64,000 bases of DNA from Candidatus Koribacter versatilis Ellin345 (GCF_000014005.1 NC_008009.1:4650001-4714000); one strand, 5' to 3'; counted from the stretch's first letter, positions 35,319 to 43,625 are shown. The notes: generated from the sequence alone by a model not told the origin. Numbers and translations: made by a program.

Positions 35319-36335
35319 CTACGATCCTCCGCTCGTGCGGGAAAGCTTCTGCTCCTCTGCTCGGATTCTGTCGGCGGCACTCCGCACTTTTCTCCCGAGT
35401 TCAAATTTCTCGAAGATTCTGAAAGGCAATGCTCGTGCAGGGAGGCGGGAAATGACGGTCTTTTTGACTGCACTCGTCAGATAAAACCAATCCTCACTAA
35501 GAACTCGTTTTGCATCCCTCAATTTGGCTCGCTCTCCCTGAATTCCGGATTTGAGCAAGCGCAGCGTTTCCCTTCTTGATCGAGGTGCGGATTCCAGCGC
35601 AGCTGAAACCACGACAAACATCTCGTAAGTCATAGACGGACGAGATTGGAATTGTGCGCAGCGCTCTGCCGATGTGCGCCAGCTGACCTCCGGCAGTCCA
35701 GCCATCGCATTGGCAAACTTTTCCGGTTCGCGTGAATATCTCCCTTCCGAACGGATGAATTCCAAGAGCTCCGACTGTGAGAGATAGGCCTCGCTCTTTT
35801 CCAATTCATCGCTCAAATGCTTCAACGAAATTCCGTGTGCATCCCAGGCAGCCTTAGCCGATTCATTTTGCTGCTCTCTCTTTGCCAGGGCCTCCCTCAT
35901 ATCCGCTTGATCTTCCTTAGTCACGGATTCTTGGAGCGCGATTCTCACCGTGTGCAGGCTCTCTTCGGCAGATATTGCTTCCCGATAGAGTTTTGGCCCA
36001 GCGCGTTTCATGGAGTCAATCTCTTTCCGGAGTTGGGCAATCCTCGATTTGTTGCACTTGGCGGTAAGCTCATTTCGAAACCGGTCGAGTTCGTGGCAAT
36101 TCAAGCCTTGCGTCTTGCTCAGCGCCTTGCGGATTGCAGCAAGTGTGTTTGCAGTTTGGAGCTCCCATCCGATTTGCGCCCAGCATTCCTCAAGTGGCCA
36201 GAGCAGCGCATTCCGCCTGTGCTTTAGGGTTTCATCGCTGATATCAAAGGGATGCCCCCGCCCTCGTTTCTTTTCCGCCCCCATCGCCTGCATGAGAGAC
36301 TCGCCGAATGTGTTCAACGCTTCGACTCCGCGCAA
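35319..36335 (-). CDS. Uncharacterised coiled-coil protein of the island
   Basis: 338 residues from a TTG at 36335; the ATG at 36293 (MQAMGAEKKRGRG) is an equally possible start, as neither has a strong ribosome site. Residues of about 85-200 are strongly helical and charged (KCNKSRIAQLRKEIDSMKRA, then long E/K/R runs), predicting a coiled coil. The C-terminal 110 residues are basic. No known domain is recognised. It points away from the Rep-recombinase module and lies directly beside it, so it may be element cargo or a regulator. Confidence 0.55.
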   Translation of the reverse strand: MRGVEALNTFGESLMQAMGAEKKRGRGHPFDISDETLKHRRNALLWPLEECWAQIGWELQTANTLAAIRKALSKTQGLNCHELDRFRNELTAKCNKSRIAQLRKEIDSMKRAGPKLYREAISAEESLHTVRIALQESVTKEDQADMREALAKREQQNESAKAAWDAHGISLKHLSDELEKSEAYLSQSELLEFIRSEGRYSREPEKFANAMAGLPEVSWRTSAERCAQFQSRPSMTYEMFVVVSAALESAPRSRRETLRLLKSGIQGERAKLRDAKRVLSEDWFYLTSAVKKTVISRLPARALPFRIFEKFELGRKVRSAADRIRAEEQKLSRTSGGS

Positions 36336-36397
36336 ATCGTGAATCGCAAGTAGTCACCACCAGTTAATTCGTGACACTCAGCCTACTATCTCCGGCT

Positions 36398-36420
36398 AAA
36401 TGCCAAAATCGGCATTTTTT
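36398..36420 (+). terminator. Hairpin with T run at the start of the Rep module
   Basis: AAATGCC-AAAATC-GGCATTTTTT is a compact stem with a T run on the plus strand. No plus-strand gene ends nearby, so it may insulate the module from upstream transcription or attenuate its leader. Confidence 0.5.
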
Positions 36421-36712
36421 GGGTTGCGACAAATTTTCCCGTTTCGCCTAGTGTCGAATTGTGCAGCGACAAGCACAACACGTGGGCGAGCGGGATGACG
36501 TCCGAATTCGAAATTCCGGGCAGACGGCGTCGCGAGCCGTTCCGGGGCTCAGAGTAGGGCAAACACTCCCACTGACAGCTGGCCGAAAACCAGAGGCTCG
36601 CCCTCCCATTTCTGCCGGATGCTGCGGTGAATCCGGGGCAGTTGCTTTTAAGCCCCGCGCAGCGGGGCTCTCTGAGCCTAAAAACGCGCAGGGGTTTGGG
36701 GACGGAGTCCCC
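36421..36712. other. Apparently non-coding leader of the Rep module with GC hairpins
   Basis: Overlapping frames on both strands exist, but none looks real. AAGCCCCGC-GCA-GCGGGGCTC lies at 36650-36672. GGGGAC-GGA-GTCCCC at 36698-36712 ends right at the ATG of the next small ORF. By position it could carry an origin for the putative Rep, but this is inference. Confidence 0.4.
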
Positions 36713-36832
36713 ATGAGCGTCGAGCGCCGAGCGCTCGACCTCTCCGAAGAAGACGTATCGAAGCTCATCGAGGTTTTCCAACTGCTAGACCGCTGGGATC
36801 GGGAGGGCTCGCATGGAACGACCACCATGTAG
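36713..36832 (+). CDS. Putative 39-residue helical protein
   Basis: It reads MSVERRALDLSEEDVSKLIE followed by a helix with LLDRWDREG and a short tail. GGAG lies 5 bases before the ATG but inside a GGGGAC...GTCCCC hairpin. It overlaps the next ORF by 20 bases, an operon-like arrangement. Such tiny acidic-amphipathic proteins are common in mobile elements. No function is known; the case rests on spacing, frame and ribosome site. Confidence 0.4.
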   Translation: MSVERRALDLSEEDVSKLIEVFQLLDRWDREGSHGTTTM

Positions 36833-37208
36833 CCGTTGCACCCGCCCAGCCACTGTTTCACTCTCCGCTCTTTGGTCCACTCTCGGCATTCGACCACGTC
36901 GCCAGAAGCTCAGCCGCTCGATTTCCCTCTGTACCGCGTGTGCTCACGCTCTGCTCGACTTCCTAGCTGCCTCACCCCTTCACAGCCTTCACCAGTCGCT
37001 CTCAGCCGCGTATACAAGCGTCCAGAACCATTTAGGGGAATCATGCCATCCCGAAAACAACACCACGACGACTCTCTCAACCGAGGACCACCACGGCAGC
37101 AACCACGCAGCCGCGAGTTGCAGGCCCTGTCTAACAGCCTGCAACTCACGTCAAATTGACGAGGATGACGGGGTTTCACCGGCCCCGAGGAGCGGGGCCG
37201 GTGCTTGA
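36813..37208 (+). CDS. Putative small Cys-rich protein of the Rep module
   Basis: 131 residues. GGGAGGG lies 6 bases before the ATG, a strong ribosome site. The N-terminal part has CSRC (residues 6-9) and CTAC (about 40-43), a possible zinc ribbon, and a helix LHSLHQSLSAAYTSV after it. The rest is low complexity and rich in Thr, His and Asn. The end overlaps the Rep GTG start by 8 bases. The order small ORF, Cys protein, Rep, recombinase suggests one transcript. Confidence 0.5.
   Translation: MERPPCSRCTRPATVSLSALWSTLGIRPRRQKLSRSISLCTACAHALLDFLAASPLHSLHQSLSAAYTSVQNHLGESCHPENNTTTTLSTEDHHGSNHAAASCRPCLTACNSRQIDEDDGVSPAPRSGAGA
37179..37203 (+). promoter_or_regulatory. GC hairpin covering the Rep ribosome site
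   Basis: ACCGGCCCCG-AGGA-GCGGGGCCGGT is a 10-base perfect stem with a 4-base loop AGGA (37179-37202). It includes the putative Shine-Dalgarno AGGAG and ends at the GTG at 37201. Folding would hide or present the ribosome site of the Rep gene. Confidence 0.5.
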
Positions 37209-38418
37209 TAAGGTCGAGATTCGGGTCAAAGGTTACGTCCCGTTTCAGCCTGAGCTGAACCATTGGATTCGACAAATCCCATATGCAGGGTTTGAGGGGG
37301 CTGTGCGCCGATCTAGGCACTACAGCGGAACCATAGACGCACGCCAATCACTCGAAATCGATGCCATCGTGCATGTGCATTTCCGATGGAACCAAGAAAG
37401 CGACCACAAGGTGGAAATTCTCGAATCAGGTCGCAAGACGATTTCGGAGATTCGCGAGATCGTTTCGACGCTGTTCGAGGTGGACCCCGACGAGTGCGGT
37501 CTCATGCGCATTGATTTCGCCGCCGACATGCCGGGCCTTCCGATTCATCATGCGCAATCCAGCTTGCGAGTGAAATTCAAGCGTTCGTCGGACGAGCGCG
37601 GGGAACGTGATTACGAGGAAGTGGGCGGAAAGCTACTGGAATACTTCCGATATGGCAAGTCACCGAACTGCATCCGGGTTTACGACAAGGAACGCGAATG
37701 TCAGACCCGATATCCGGAGTTCCTTAAACGCGCAAGTCGCGATGCGGAGCCGCCGACGTTCGAGGATTGTTTCGGGTTTAAAGAGCACGCAATCCTGACG
37801 CGAATCGAACGCCAGGTCGGTGGCGGCAGGCTGCCGAAGGAACTCCGCATCTTTGCCGACCTGCAGAACGCTGCCGAATTCGATCCTTTCGCTTCAATCG
37901 AAGTAGTCCCGAACGTCTTTCCAATCCCTGATGTGAAGACCTATGGCGAGTCGGAAATGGTGAAGATTATTGGCATTCATTCGCTCGTTGATCGTTTCGG
38001 CTTACAGAATGCTCGGGGCATGTTGAACCTCAACGGTAACGCCGCTCGTCTCATGGAACCGTATTTCGAATTTACCCGCGACGTGAGCGGTTCCAAATTC
38101 ACTCGGGACGATATCGTTCGCGCGTATCGGGAATCCACACTCAGACAAACGACGAGTTCTCTGATTCTGAGCTTGACAGATGCTAACCCCTTAGCACAAT
38201 CGAGGACCATGATCGACATGCCGGACGAATTGCGAGAGTACTTCCGCCAGCAGGGCAAAATCGGGGCCAAGAAACGAACGAAAATGCTCACCGCTGAGCA
38301 GCGAAAGGAAATTGCGCGGAATGCCGCTAACGCGAGGTGGGCATCAAGGAACCGAAAGCGGGAGAACGCGAAGGCAAGTTTAAAGAAAAGCCCTAAAAAA
38401 TCGGGGCGGGAGGTTTAA
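37201..38418 (+). CDS. Putative rolling-circle replication initiator (Rep_trans-like)
   Basis: 405 residues from the GTG at 37201, chosen because AGGAG lies 8 bases upstream and the region before it is a hairpin; an ATG at 37165 in frame is the alternative. The pattern resembles plasmid and phage Rep proteins of the Rep_trans type: DKVEIRVKGYVPFQPEL at the start, a metal-site candidate MRIDFAADMPGL (about 101-112), CIRVYDKERE (about 157-166) with a candidate catalytic Tyr, and ILTRIERQVGG. The C-terminus ends in a basic tail with TAEQRKEIARNAANARW. It sits 3 bases upstream of the recombinase gene, supporting a mobile-element role. Family assignment is by eye. Confidence 0.6.
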   Translation: MLDKVEIRVKGYVPFQPELNHWIRQIPYAGFEGAVRRSRHYSGTIDARQSLEIDAIVHVHFRWNQESDHKVEILESGRKTISEIREIVSTLFEVDPDECGLMRIDFAADMPGLPIHHAQSSLRVKFKRSSDERGERDYEEVGGKLLEYFRYGKSPNCIRVYDKERECQTRYPEFLKRASRDAEPPTFEDCFGFKEHAILTRIERQVGGGRLPKELRIFADLQNAAEFDPFASIEVVPNVFPIPDVKTYGESEMVKIIGIHSLVDRFGLQNARGMLNLNGNAARLMEPYFEFTRDVSGSKFTRDDIVRAYRESTLRQTTSSLILSLTDANPLAQSRTMIDMPDELREYFRQQGKIGAKKRTKMLTAEQRKEIARNAANARWASRNRKRENAKASLKKSPKKSGREV

Positions 38419-38421
38419 GGA

Positions 38422-39903
38422 ATGGACGCCGTTATTTACGCAAGAGTTTCGAGTCGCGAACAGCAGCAAGAGGGGTTTTCGATTCAGTCCCAACAACGAA
38501 GCTGCCGCGCCTACGCTACTAAGAACGGATTTAGGATCACACGCGAATTTATCGACGTCGAAAGCGCAAAGCAATCGGGCCGGAAGCACTTCGGCGAGAT
38601 GGTCGATTTCCTTAAAAGAACTAAGAACCCGGTTTGCCTATTGGTAGAGAAGATGGACCGTCTCTGTCGCAACTTCGACGACCTGGGCCTGCTTGAAAAA
38701 CTCGGCACGGAGATTCACTTCGTAAAAACCGGCACCGTGCATTCGAAAAACGCGAAAGCGCAAACGAAATTCATGCACGGCATCGAGGTCGTTTCCGCGA
38801 AGTTTTATTCCGATAACTTGCGCGAAGAAGTCATTAAGGGAATGCGCGAAAAAGCCGAGCAGGGCATTTATCCGGGACGTGCCCCGTTCGGTTATCGGAA
38901 CAATCAAATACTTAGAACCATCGAAGTGCATTCCGAAAATTCCGAAATCGTGAAATTCGCGTTCGAGCAATACGCGACCGGCGGATTTTCTTTAATCACT
39001 TTAAGGAACGCGATTCGAGAACGATTCGGAAAAACCGTCAACCGGAGTTACCTGCACACCATCCTGACGAATCCGGTTTACACCGGAGTTTTCGAGTGGG
39101 CCGGAAGGACCTACACCGGCAGTCATCCAACACTGATTTCATCGAATTTATTCGAGAGCGTACAAGCGGTGATTCGTGGTTTTAACAAAGGCAAATATCG
39201 CAAGGTCGATATCGCGTTTCGTGGGATGCTCACTTGCGCTCACGACGACTGCACCGTGACGGCAGAGCTCAAGAAAAACAAATACGTCTACTACCGGTGC
39301 AGTGGCGGTCGGGGCAAGTGCGACCTTCCGCGTTTCCGGGAACAGGAGATTTCCGACAAACTCGGGACTCTGCTCAAAGACATTTACGTCCCCGACGACG
39401 TTGTCGCGAAGATCACCGCAGCGCTCGAGCAGGACGAACAGAACTCCAAAGCCGAGATCGAACGCCAGCGCCAGCGACTGGCAACGCAGAAAACACTCAT
39501 TCACGAACGCATGGACAAAGCGTATGCCGACAAACTCGACGGCAAGATTCCGGAAGAGTTCTGGCAGCGCAAGATGGCCGATTGGCAGACGGAAGAACGT
39601 CGAATCATCGACGCGGAGGCCGGGTTAACGACACCAGCAGCCGAGCGCACCCTGAATGCGAAAAGGATTTTAGAACTCGCGAATAAGGCGCATTTTCTAT
39701 ACGTTACGAGGAAACCGCACGAACAAGCCGAATTGCTCAAAAAGGTACTTTTGAACTGCTCGATAGACGGCGTAAGTCTTTATCCAACTTACAGAAAGCC
39801 CTTCGATGTGATCTTTGAAAGGGCGAAAAGTAATGAATGGTCGGGACGGGCAGATTTGAACTGCCGACCCCTCGCACCCCAAGCGAGTGCTCTACCAGGC
39901 TGA
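38422..39903 (+). CDS. Large serine recombinase (site-specific integrase) reading into tRNA-Pro
   Basis: 493 residues; GGGAGG lies 11 bases before the ATG. The N-terminal resolvase domain (1-140) starts AVIYARVSSREQQQEGFSIQ, where Ser of ARVSS is the catalytic Ser, and includes LLVEKMDRLCRN. The recombinase domain follows (GIYPGRAPFGYRNN near 152), then a zinc ribbon with CAHDDC and YYRCSGGRGKC, and a long coiled coil (390-440). The final 21 residues or so, from WSGRADLNCRPLAP, are encoded by the tRNA-Pro gene on the other strand, meaning that the gene abuts the attachment site. It should catalyse integration and excision of the element. Confidence 0.92.
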   Translation: MDAVIYARVSSREQQQEGFSIQSQQRSCRAYATKNGFRITREFIDVESAKQSGRKHFGEMVDFLKRTKNPVCLLVEKMDRLCRNFDDLGLLEKLGTEIHFVKTGTVHSKNAKAQTKFMHGIEVVSAKFYSDNLREEVIKGMREKAEQGIYPGRAPFGYRNNQILRTIEVHSENSEIVKFAFEQYATGGFSLITLRNAIRERFGKTVNRSYLHTILTNPVYTGVFEWAGRTYTGSHPTLISSNLFESVQAVIRGFNKGKYRKVDIAFRGMLTCAHDDCTVTAELKKNKYVYYRCSGGRGKCDLPRFREQEISDKLGTLLKDIYVPDDVVAKITAALEQDEQNSKAEIERQRQRLATQKTLIHERMDKAYADKLDGKIPEEFWQRKMADWQTEERRIIDAEAGLTTPAAERTLNAKRILELANKAHFLYVTRKPHEQAELLKKVLLNCSIDGVSLYPTYRKPFDVIFERAKSNEWSGRADLNCRPLAPQASALPG

Positions 39904-39914
39904 GCCACGTCCCG
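39838..39914 (-). tRNA. tRNA-Pro, anticodon GGG
   Basis: 77 bases on the minus strand including encoded CCA. The cloverleaf is complete: acceptor CGGGACG pairs with CGTCCCG, D-arm GCTC...GAGC, anticodon arm CTCGC-TTGGGGT-GCGAG with anticodon GGG, variable GGGTC, T-arm GGCAG-TTCAAAT-CTGCC, discriminator A. The first C of the acceptor and A73 are right for proline. The 3' end overlaps the recombinase gene and is the right edge of the island. Confidence 0.95.
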
Positions 39915-39961
39915 ACGCGTTCTCTTCTCAGGCGAGAAGAAGGGGTAACTCCGATTTTACA

Positions 39962-40225
39962 CTAGTGCGACGGCGGTACGAACTCCTTCGGCGCCTCTGA
40001 GCCCTCACCGAAGAAATAGGCTTCCATCTGCTGTACCAGGAACTCCTGGTGCTCCTTCTTCCACGGCTGCAGACGATACTCGTTCAAGAGCATCTTCTGG
40101 TGCTCCGTCCACCCCCGCCATGCTTCCGCCGATACGTTGTTGTAAATCTTCTGGCCGAGTTCGCTGTCGAACGGAGGCTCTTCCAAACCCTCCGCCTCGC
40201 GGCCAAGCTTCACGCACTTCACCAT
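39962..40225 (-). CDS. yggX: Fe(2+)-trafficking / oxidative damage protection protein YggX
   Basis: 87 residues from ATG 40225 (an ATG three codons earlier, at 40234, gives 90). The family hallmark VKCVKLGREAEGLEEPPF is at the N-terminus, with the conserved Cys, followed by LGQKIYNNVSAEAWRGW and HQKMLLNEYRLQ. Known YggX proteins are about 90 residues and protect iron-sulfur proteins. It ends 47 bases from the tRNA-Pro gene and starts 24 bases downstream of rnr on the same strand, so the two are probably co-transcribed. Confidence 0.93.
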   Translation of the reverse strand: MVKCVKLGREAEGLEEPPFDSELGQKIYNNVSAEAWRGWTEHQKMLLNEYRLQPWKKEHQEFLVQQMEAYFFGEGSEAPKEFVPPSH

Positions 40226-40248
40226 ATGTGCCATAAGAAAATTGTAAA

Positions 40249-42732
40249 TCAGCGCGACTTCTTGTGCTTTCCCTCCGCCCGGTGCGGCTCGTCTTCCACC
40301 ACCGCAAACTGCAACTTCCGCTGCATGCGATCAATGCGGTCGAGGATCACGCGCACCTTGTCGCCGAGCGAGTACGTCTTCCGGCTGCGCTCCCCAATGA
40401 GTTGCTTGGTGTTCTCGTGATAGTTGAAATGGTCGCCCTGTAGCGTAAGCAGCGGCACCAGACCCTCGACGAACAAATCCGTCAGTTCCACGAAGAGCCC
40501 GTACTTGGTCACGCTCACGATCAGGCCGGTGAACTCCTCGCCGACACGGTCCTGCATGAACTTGATCTTCTTCCACTCCAGCAGCTCGCGCTCGGCGTCG
40601 TCGGCGCGACGCTCGGCATCGCTGCTCTCTTCCGCAATCTGCCGTAACTGTTCTTCGGGAATCGGCCCCGTGAGCGGCGGACGATCTTCGTGTTGCTGCT
40701 TGCCCTTGCGCTCGTGCCCGTCGCGCTTGCTCCACGGCGAGTGTCCGTCGACTTCGTTCACCGCACCGCCAACCCCGACGGGCACACCGTGATCGTTCTT
40801 CTCGGCTTGCTCCTTCAACACTTGTTTCAGGATGCGGTGCACGATCAAGTCCGGATACCGTCGGATGGGCGACGTGAAGTGCGTATAGCTCGTAGCCGCC
40901 AGCGCGAAGTGGCCTTCGTTCTTCTCCGAGTAGCGCGCTTGGCGCAGCGACCGCAGCATCAGGTAGCTCAGGATGCGCTCTTCCGGCTTGCCTTCGAGCT
41001 TCTGCGTCAGCTTCTGGTACATCCGCGGCGTAATGTGCACATCCTTCGGTATCTCGATTGGCTCCGAGCGCCTGCCGGTTCCATGCCGCGCGCGCTTATC
41101 GGCCTTCAGGTGTACGCGTTCAATCGGTAGCGAACCCACGCCCAGCGAATATCCGAAGCTCGCCGCCAGCGTCTCAAACTCGTACACGCGCTTCGGGTCC
41201 GGCTTCTCGTGGATGCGATACAGCGAAGCAATCTTCCGCGCCTCGAGATACGTCGCGACGCTCTCGTTCGCTGCCAGCATGAACTCTTCGATGAGCCGAT
41301 GCGCCTCGTTGCGCTCCGAACGGGTCACGCCCTTCATGAGCCCGTTCTCGTCGAACTCGATCACCGGCTCCGGCAAATCGAAATCGATCGACCCGCGCTT
41401 TTGTCGTTTCTTGTTCAGGATCGACGCCAGGTCGCGCATCAACTCGAAGTTCTTCACTAGCGGCGCATAACGCGTGCGCAACTCCGTATCACCTTGCAGC
41501 ACGCCGTGCACGGCGGTGTACGTCATACGTTCAGCCGAGCGGATCACGCCTTCGTTCAACTCGTAGCCCACGATCTCGCCCTGGTGGTCGATCTCCATCA
41601 CGCACGAGAGCACCAGTCGCTCCACCTGCGGCCGCAGCGAGCAGATGTCGGTCGAGAGCTCCAGCGGCAGCATCGGCACCGCGCGGTCCGGAAAGTACAC
41701 CGACGTCCCGCGCAGCCGCGCCTCAAGGTCAATGTCTGACTCATCGGTCACGTAGTGCGCCACGTCCGCAATGTGCACCTGCAGTTCGAAGTTCCCGTTC
41801 GGCAGGTGGCTCACCAGCACCGCATCGTCGAAGTCGCGCGCGGTCTCGCCGTCGATGGTCACGATCGGCAGCTCACGATAATCCCGCCGATGCTTGATTT
41901 CCTTCGCCGGAATCTCCGGGCTGAAGCTGCGCGCCTCGCTCAGCACCGCTGCCGGAAACTGGTGCGGCAGGTGGTGCTTACGGATCATGATCTCGGTATC
42001 CACACCGAAATCGTCCTCGTACCCGAGGATCTCCACCACCCGCCCGCGCGGGCTCTGCGTCGGCGACGGCCACTCCGTGATCTCCACGTTCACTACGAGG
42101 TTGTCGAGGTCCGTCCACTCCCGCCGCTTCGCCTCCGTGCCAATCACGCGATCTTGCTCCGAGCGCTTCTTGCGCTTCTCACCTTCCTCGCGCTCCACGT
42201 CCGGAGGCCACTCCATGCCCTTCGGAATCACGATGTCCTGGGTGATCTTCTCGTCGATCGGCCGCACGAAATTGACCTTGTCGTAGTGGAACGTGCCGAC
42301 CACGCTGGTGTGTGCCCGGTTCAGCGTGCGGAGAATACGCCCCTCGGCGCGACCGTCCTTCTTCGTCGCCACGATCTCGGCCAGCACCTCATCGCCATGC
42401 ATTGCCGAGCCAATCGCGTGCGGCGGAATGTAGATGTCGCCCTCGATCGCGCTCTTCACCTCGGCCGCGCCCGGCATCACGAACCCATACCCATCGCGAT
42501 GCATGCTGAGTTTTCCGGCAATCAGGTTCTGCGCCCGCGTTGTCTTCACCATGGCATAGCGCCCGGCGGCGGCCGTTACGAGTTTTCCGCGCTTCACCAG
42601 TGATTCCAGCCGACGCCCCAGTTGGTCGCGGTCTGGCCCGCGCAGCCGCATTTCACGCACCAATTGCTTGAAATTCGCAGACTGGTGCGCCTGCCGTTCT
42701 ATGTGGTCCAGGATCTGTTGGTCAGTGAGCAT
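40249..42732 (-). CDS. rnr: Ribonuclease R
   Basis: 827 residues from ATG 42732, which has GGA 5 bases upstream; the TTG at 42741 is less likely. Domains in order: a winged helix at 1-60, cold-shock domains at about 75-220, the RNB catalytic domain from about 265 to 600 with IDGETARDFDDAVLVS holding catalytic Asp residues, and an S1 domain near 715-800 (VGEEFTGLIVSVTKYGLFVE). The tail is basic. It degrades structured RNA from 3' to 5'. An acidic, low-complexity insert rich in Lys, His and Gly near 655-695 is longer than usual. Downstream lies yggX. Confidence 0.95.
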   Translation of the reverse strand: MLTDQQILDHIERQAHQSANFKQLVREMRLRGPDRDQLGRRLESLVKRGKLVTAAAGRYAMVKTTRAQNLIAGKLSMHRDGYGFVMPGAAEVKSAIEGDIYIPPHAIGSAMHGDEVLAEIVATKKDGRAEGRILRTLNRAHTSVVGTFHYDKVNFVRPIDEKITQDIVIPKGMEWPPDVEREEGEKRKKRSEQDRVIGTEAKRREWTDLDNLVVNVEITEWPSPTQSPRGRVVEILGYEDDFGVDTEIMIRKHHLPHQFPAAVLSEARSFSPEIPAKEIKHRRDYRELPIVTIDGETARDFDDAVLVSHLPNGNFELQVHIADVAHYVTDESDIDLEARLRGTSVYFPDRAVPMLPLELSTDICSLRPQVERLVLSCVMEIDHQGEIVGYELNEGVIRSAERMTYTAVHGVLQGDTELRTRYAPLVKNFELMRDLASILNKKRQKRGSIDFDLPEPVIEFDENGLMKGVTRSERNEAHRLIEEFMLAANESVATYLEARKIASLYRIHEKPDPKRVYEFETLAASFGYSLGVGSLPIERVHLKADKRARHGTGRRSEPIEIPKDVHITPRMYQKLTQKLEGKPEERILSYLMLRSLRQARYSEKNEGHFALAATSYTHFTSPIRRYPDLIVHRILKQVLKEQAEKNDHGVPVGVGGAVNEVDGHSPWSKRDGHERKGKQQHEDRPPLTGPIPEEQLRQIAEESSDAERRADDAERELLEWKKIKFMQDRVGEEFTGLIVSVTKYGLFVELTDLFVEGLVPLLTLQGDHFNYHENTKQLIGERSRKTYSLGDKVRVILDRIDRMQRKLQFAVVEDEPHRAEGKHKKSR

Positions 42733-42787
42733 TGATTCCAATTTGATGCGGGCTATCTACACAGGGCGCTGTCGCGCATTCGGCTGC

Positions 42788-42856
42788 TTTGTATCAAGGC
42801 GTGGCTTCAGCCACGCCGTAAGCTTTCGCAAAAACTCCGGGGCTTTAGCCCCTGCG
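42788..42856. repeat. TTTGTATCA-type bipartite palindromic repeat
   Basis: TTTGTATCAA is followed by GGCGTGGC-TTCA-GCCACGCC (42798-42817) and then by GGGGC-TTTA-GCCCC at about 42839-42853. The same design, with other stem bases but the same TTCA and TTTA loops, recurs at 44051-44116. The region 42857-43043 shows no gene. Confidence 0.7.
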
Positions 42857-43043
42857 CCTGATCCTACGGCGTTCGGCCTAGTTCGCATGTTAAGTCTTCG
42901 CAGTCTCCCACGCTAGGGCGATAAGCTGATATAAGAAATGCCAACACTGTTGGAATATTTACGCAAGACAGTGGCGAGTATCCCGGCGCGGCGTTAGACT
43001 GAGCCCACGGAACCCCGCGTAAATCCAGCTATTCTGCTTGTTT

Positions 43044-43072
43044 TTGCGTGTGGATTTCCTTTGGACTATAAC
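43044..43072 (+). promoter_or_regulatory. Sigma-70-like promoter for the bactofilin gene
   Basis: TTGCGT at 43044-43049 and TATAAC at 43067-43072 are separated by 17 bases. The predicted start site is about 40 bases before the ATG at 43119, and AAAGGA lies in that leader. Confidence 0.55.
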
Positions 43073-43118
43073 GTGCGGGTAATTACTCGCTCATCCCCCG
43101 AAAGGAAATTGTTGTCCC

Positions 43119-43625
43119 ATGATGTGGAAGCCCAACGCCACCCCCGGTAGCACTGCAACTCCCGAGCCCATCCGGCCCACGCCGACGCCTGCCCCGAGCG
43201 CCGGCCCGGTCATCGAACCCACGCCCGCTCCCGCCCCGCGTAACGCCGCGGTGAACACCGCCGAGCAGGCCACCATCGGCAAGTCGCTCGTCATCAAGGG
43301 CGAGGTCACCGGCTCCGAATCTCTCTACATTGACGGCCGCGTCGAAGGCTCCATCAACCTTCCCGGTAACCGCGTTACGGTTGGCCGCAACGGCATCGTT
43401 TCCGCCAACATTAATGCCCGCGAAGTCGTCGTCCTCGGCAAGGTGAAGGGGAACCTCACCACCAGCGATCGCGTCGACATTCGCAACGAAGGCTCGTTGA
43501 CCGGTGACGTCGTCGCCCAGCGCATCAGCATTGAAGACGGCGCGTTCTTTAAGGGCGGCATCGACATCCGCAAGCCCGGCCAGAAAGACGCTGATAAGGA
43601 AACCGCCACCGCGAAGACCGCGTAA
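43119..43625 (+). CDS. Bactofilin (polymer-forming cytoskeletal protein)
   Basis: 168 residues. The first 45 residues are Pro/Thr/Ala-rich and disordered. The bactofilin domain follows at about 50-150: TIGKSLVIKGEVTGSESLYI, then a regular run of short beta turns with Gly and Asn every six residues (VEGSINLPGNRVTVGRNGIV), which is the beta-helix core. The tail is charged. Bactofilins polymerise without nucleotide and organise cell-wall enzymes or polarity. The gene stands alone, followed by a small Cys-containing ORF. Confidence 0.93.
   Translation: MMWKPNATPGSTATPEPIRPTPTPAPSAGPVIEPTPAPAPRNAAVNTAEQATIGKSLVIKGEVTGSESLYIDGRVEGSINLPGNRVTVGRNGIVSANINAREVVVLGKVKGNLTTSDRVDIRNEGSLTGDVVAQRISIEDGAFFKGGIDIRKPGQKDADKETATAKTA

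Noticed and set aside
36461-36832. 123-codon frame upstream of the Cys-rich ORF
   Set aside because: Only the last 39 codons have a plausible start and ribosome site. The first part spans GC hairpins and shows shadow-like composition.
36398-39903. Inovirus (filamentous) prophage
   Set aside because: A Rep-like gene and a recombinase are present, but no Zot-type ATPase and no small coat-like membrane proteins can be found.
41755-42603. Plus-strand frame of 282 codons opposite rnr
   Set aside because: It is antisense to the well conserved RNB and cold-shock regions of ribonuclease R and has Arg/His-rich shadow composition.
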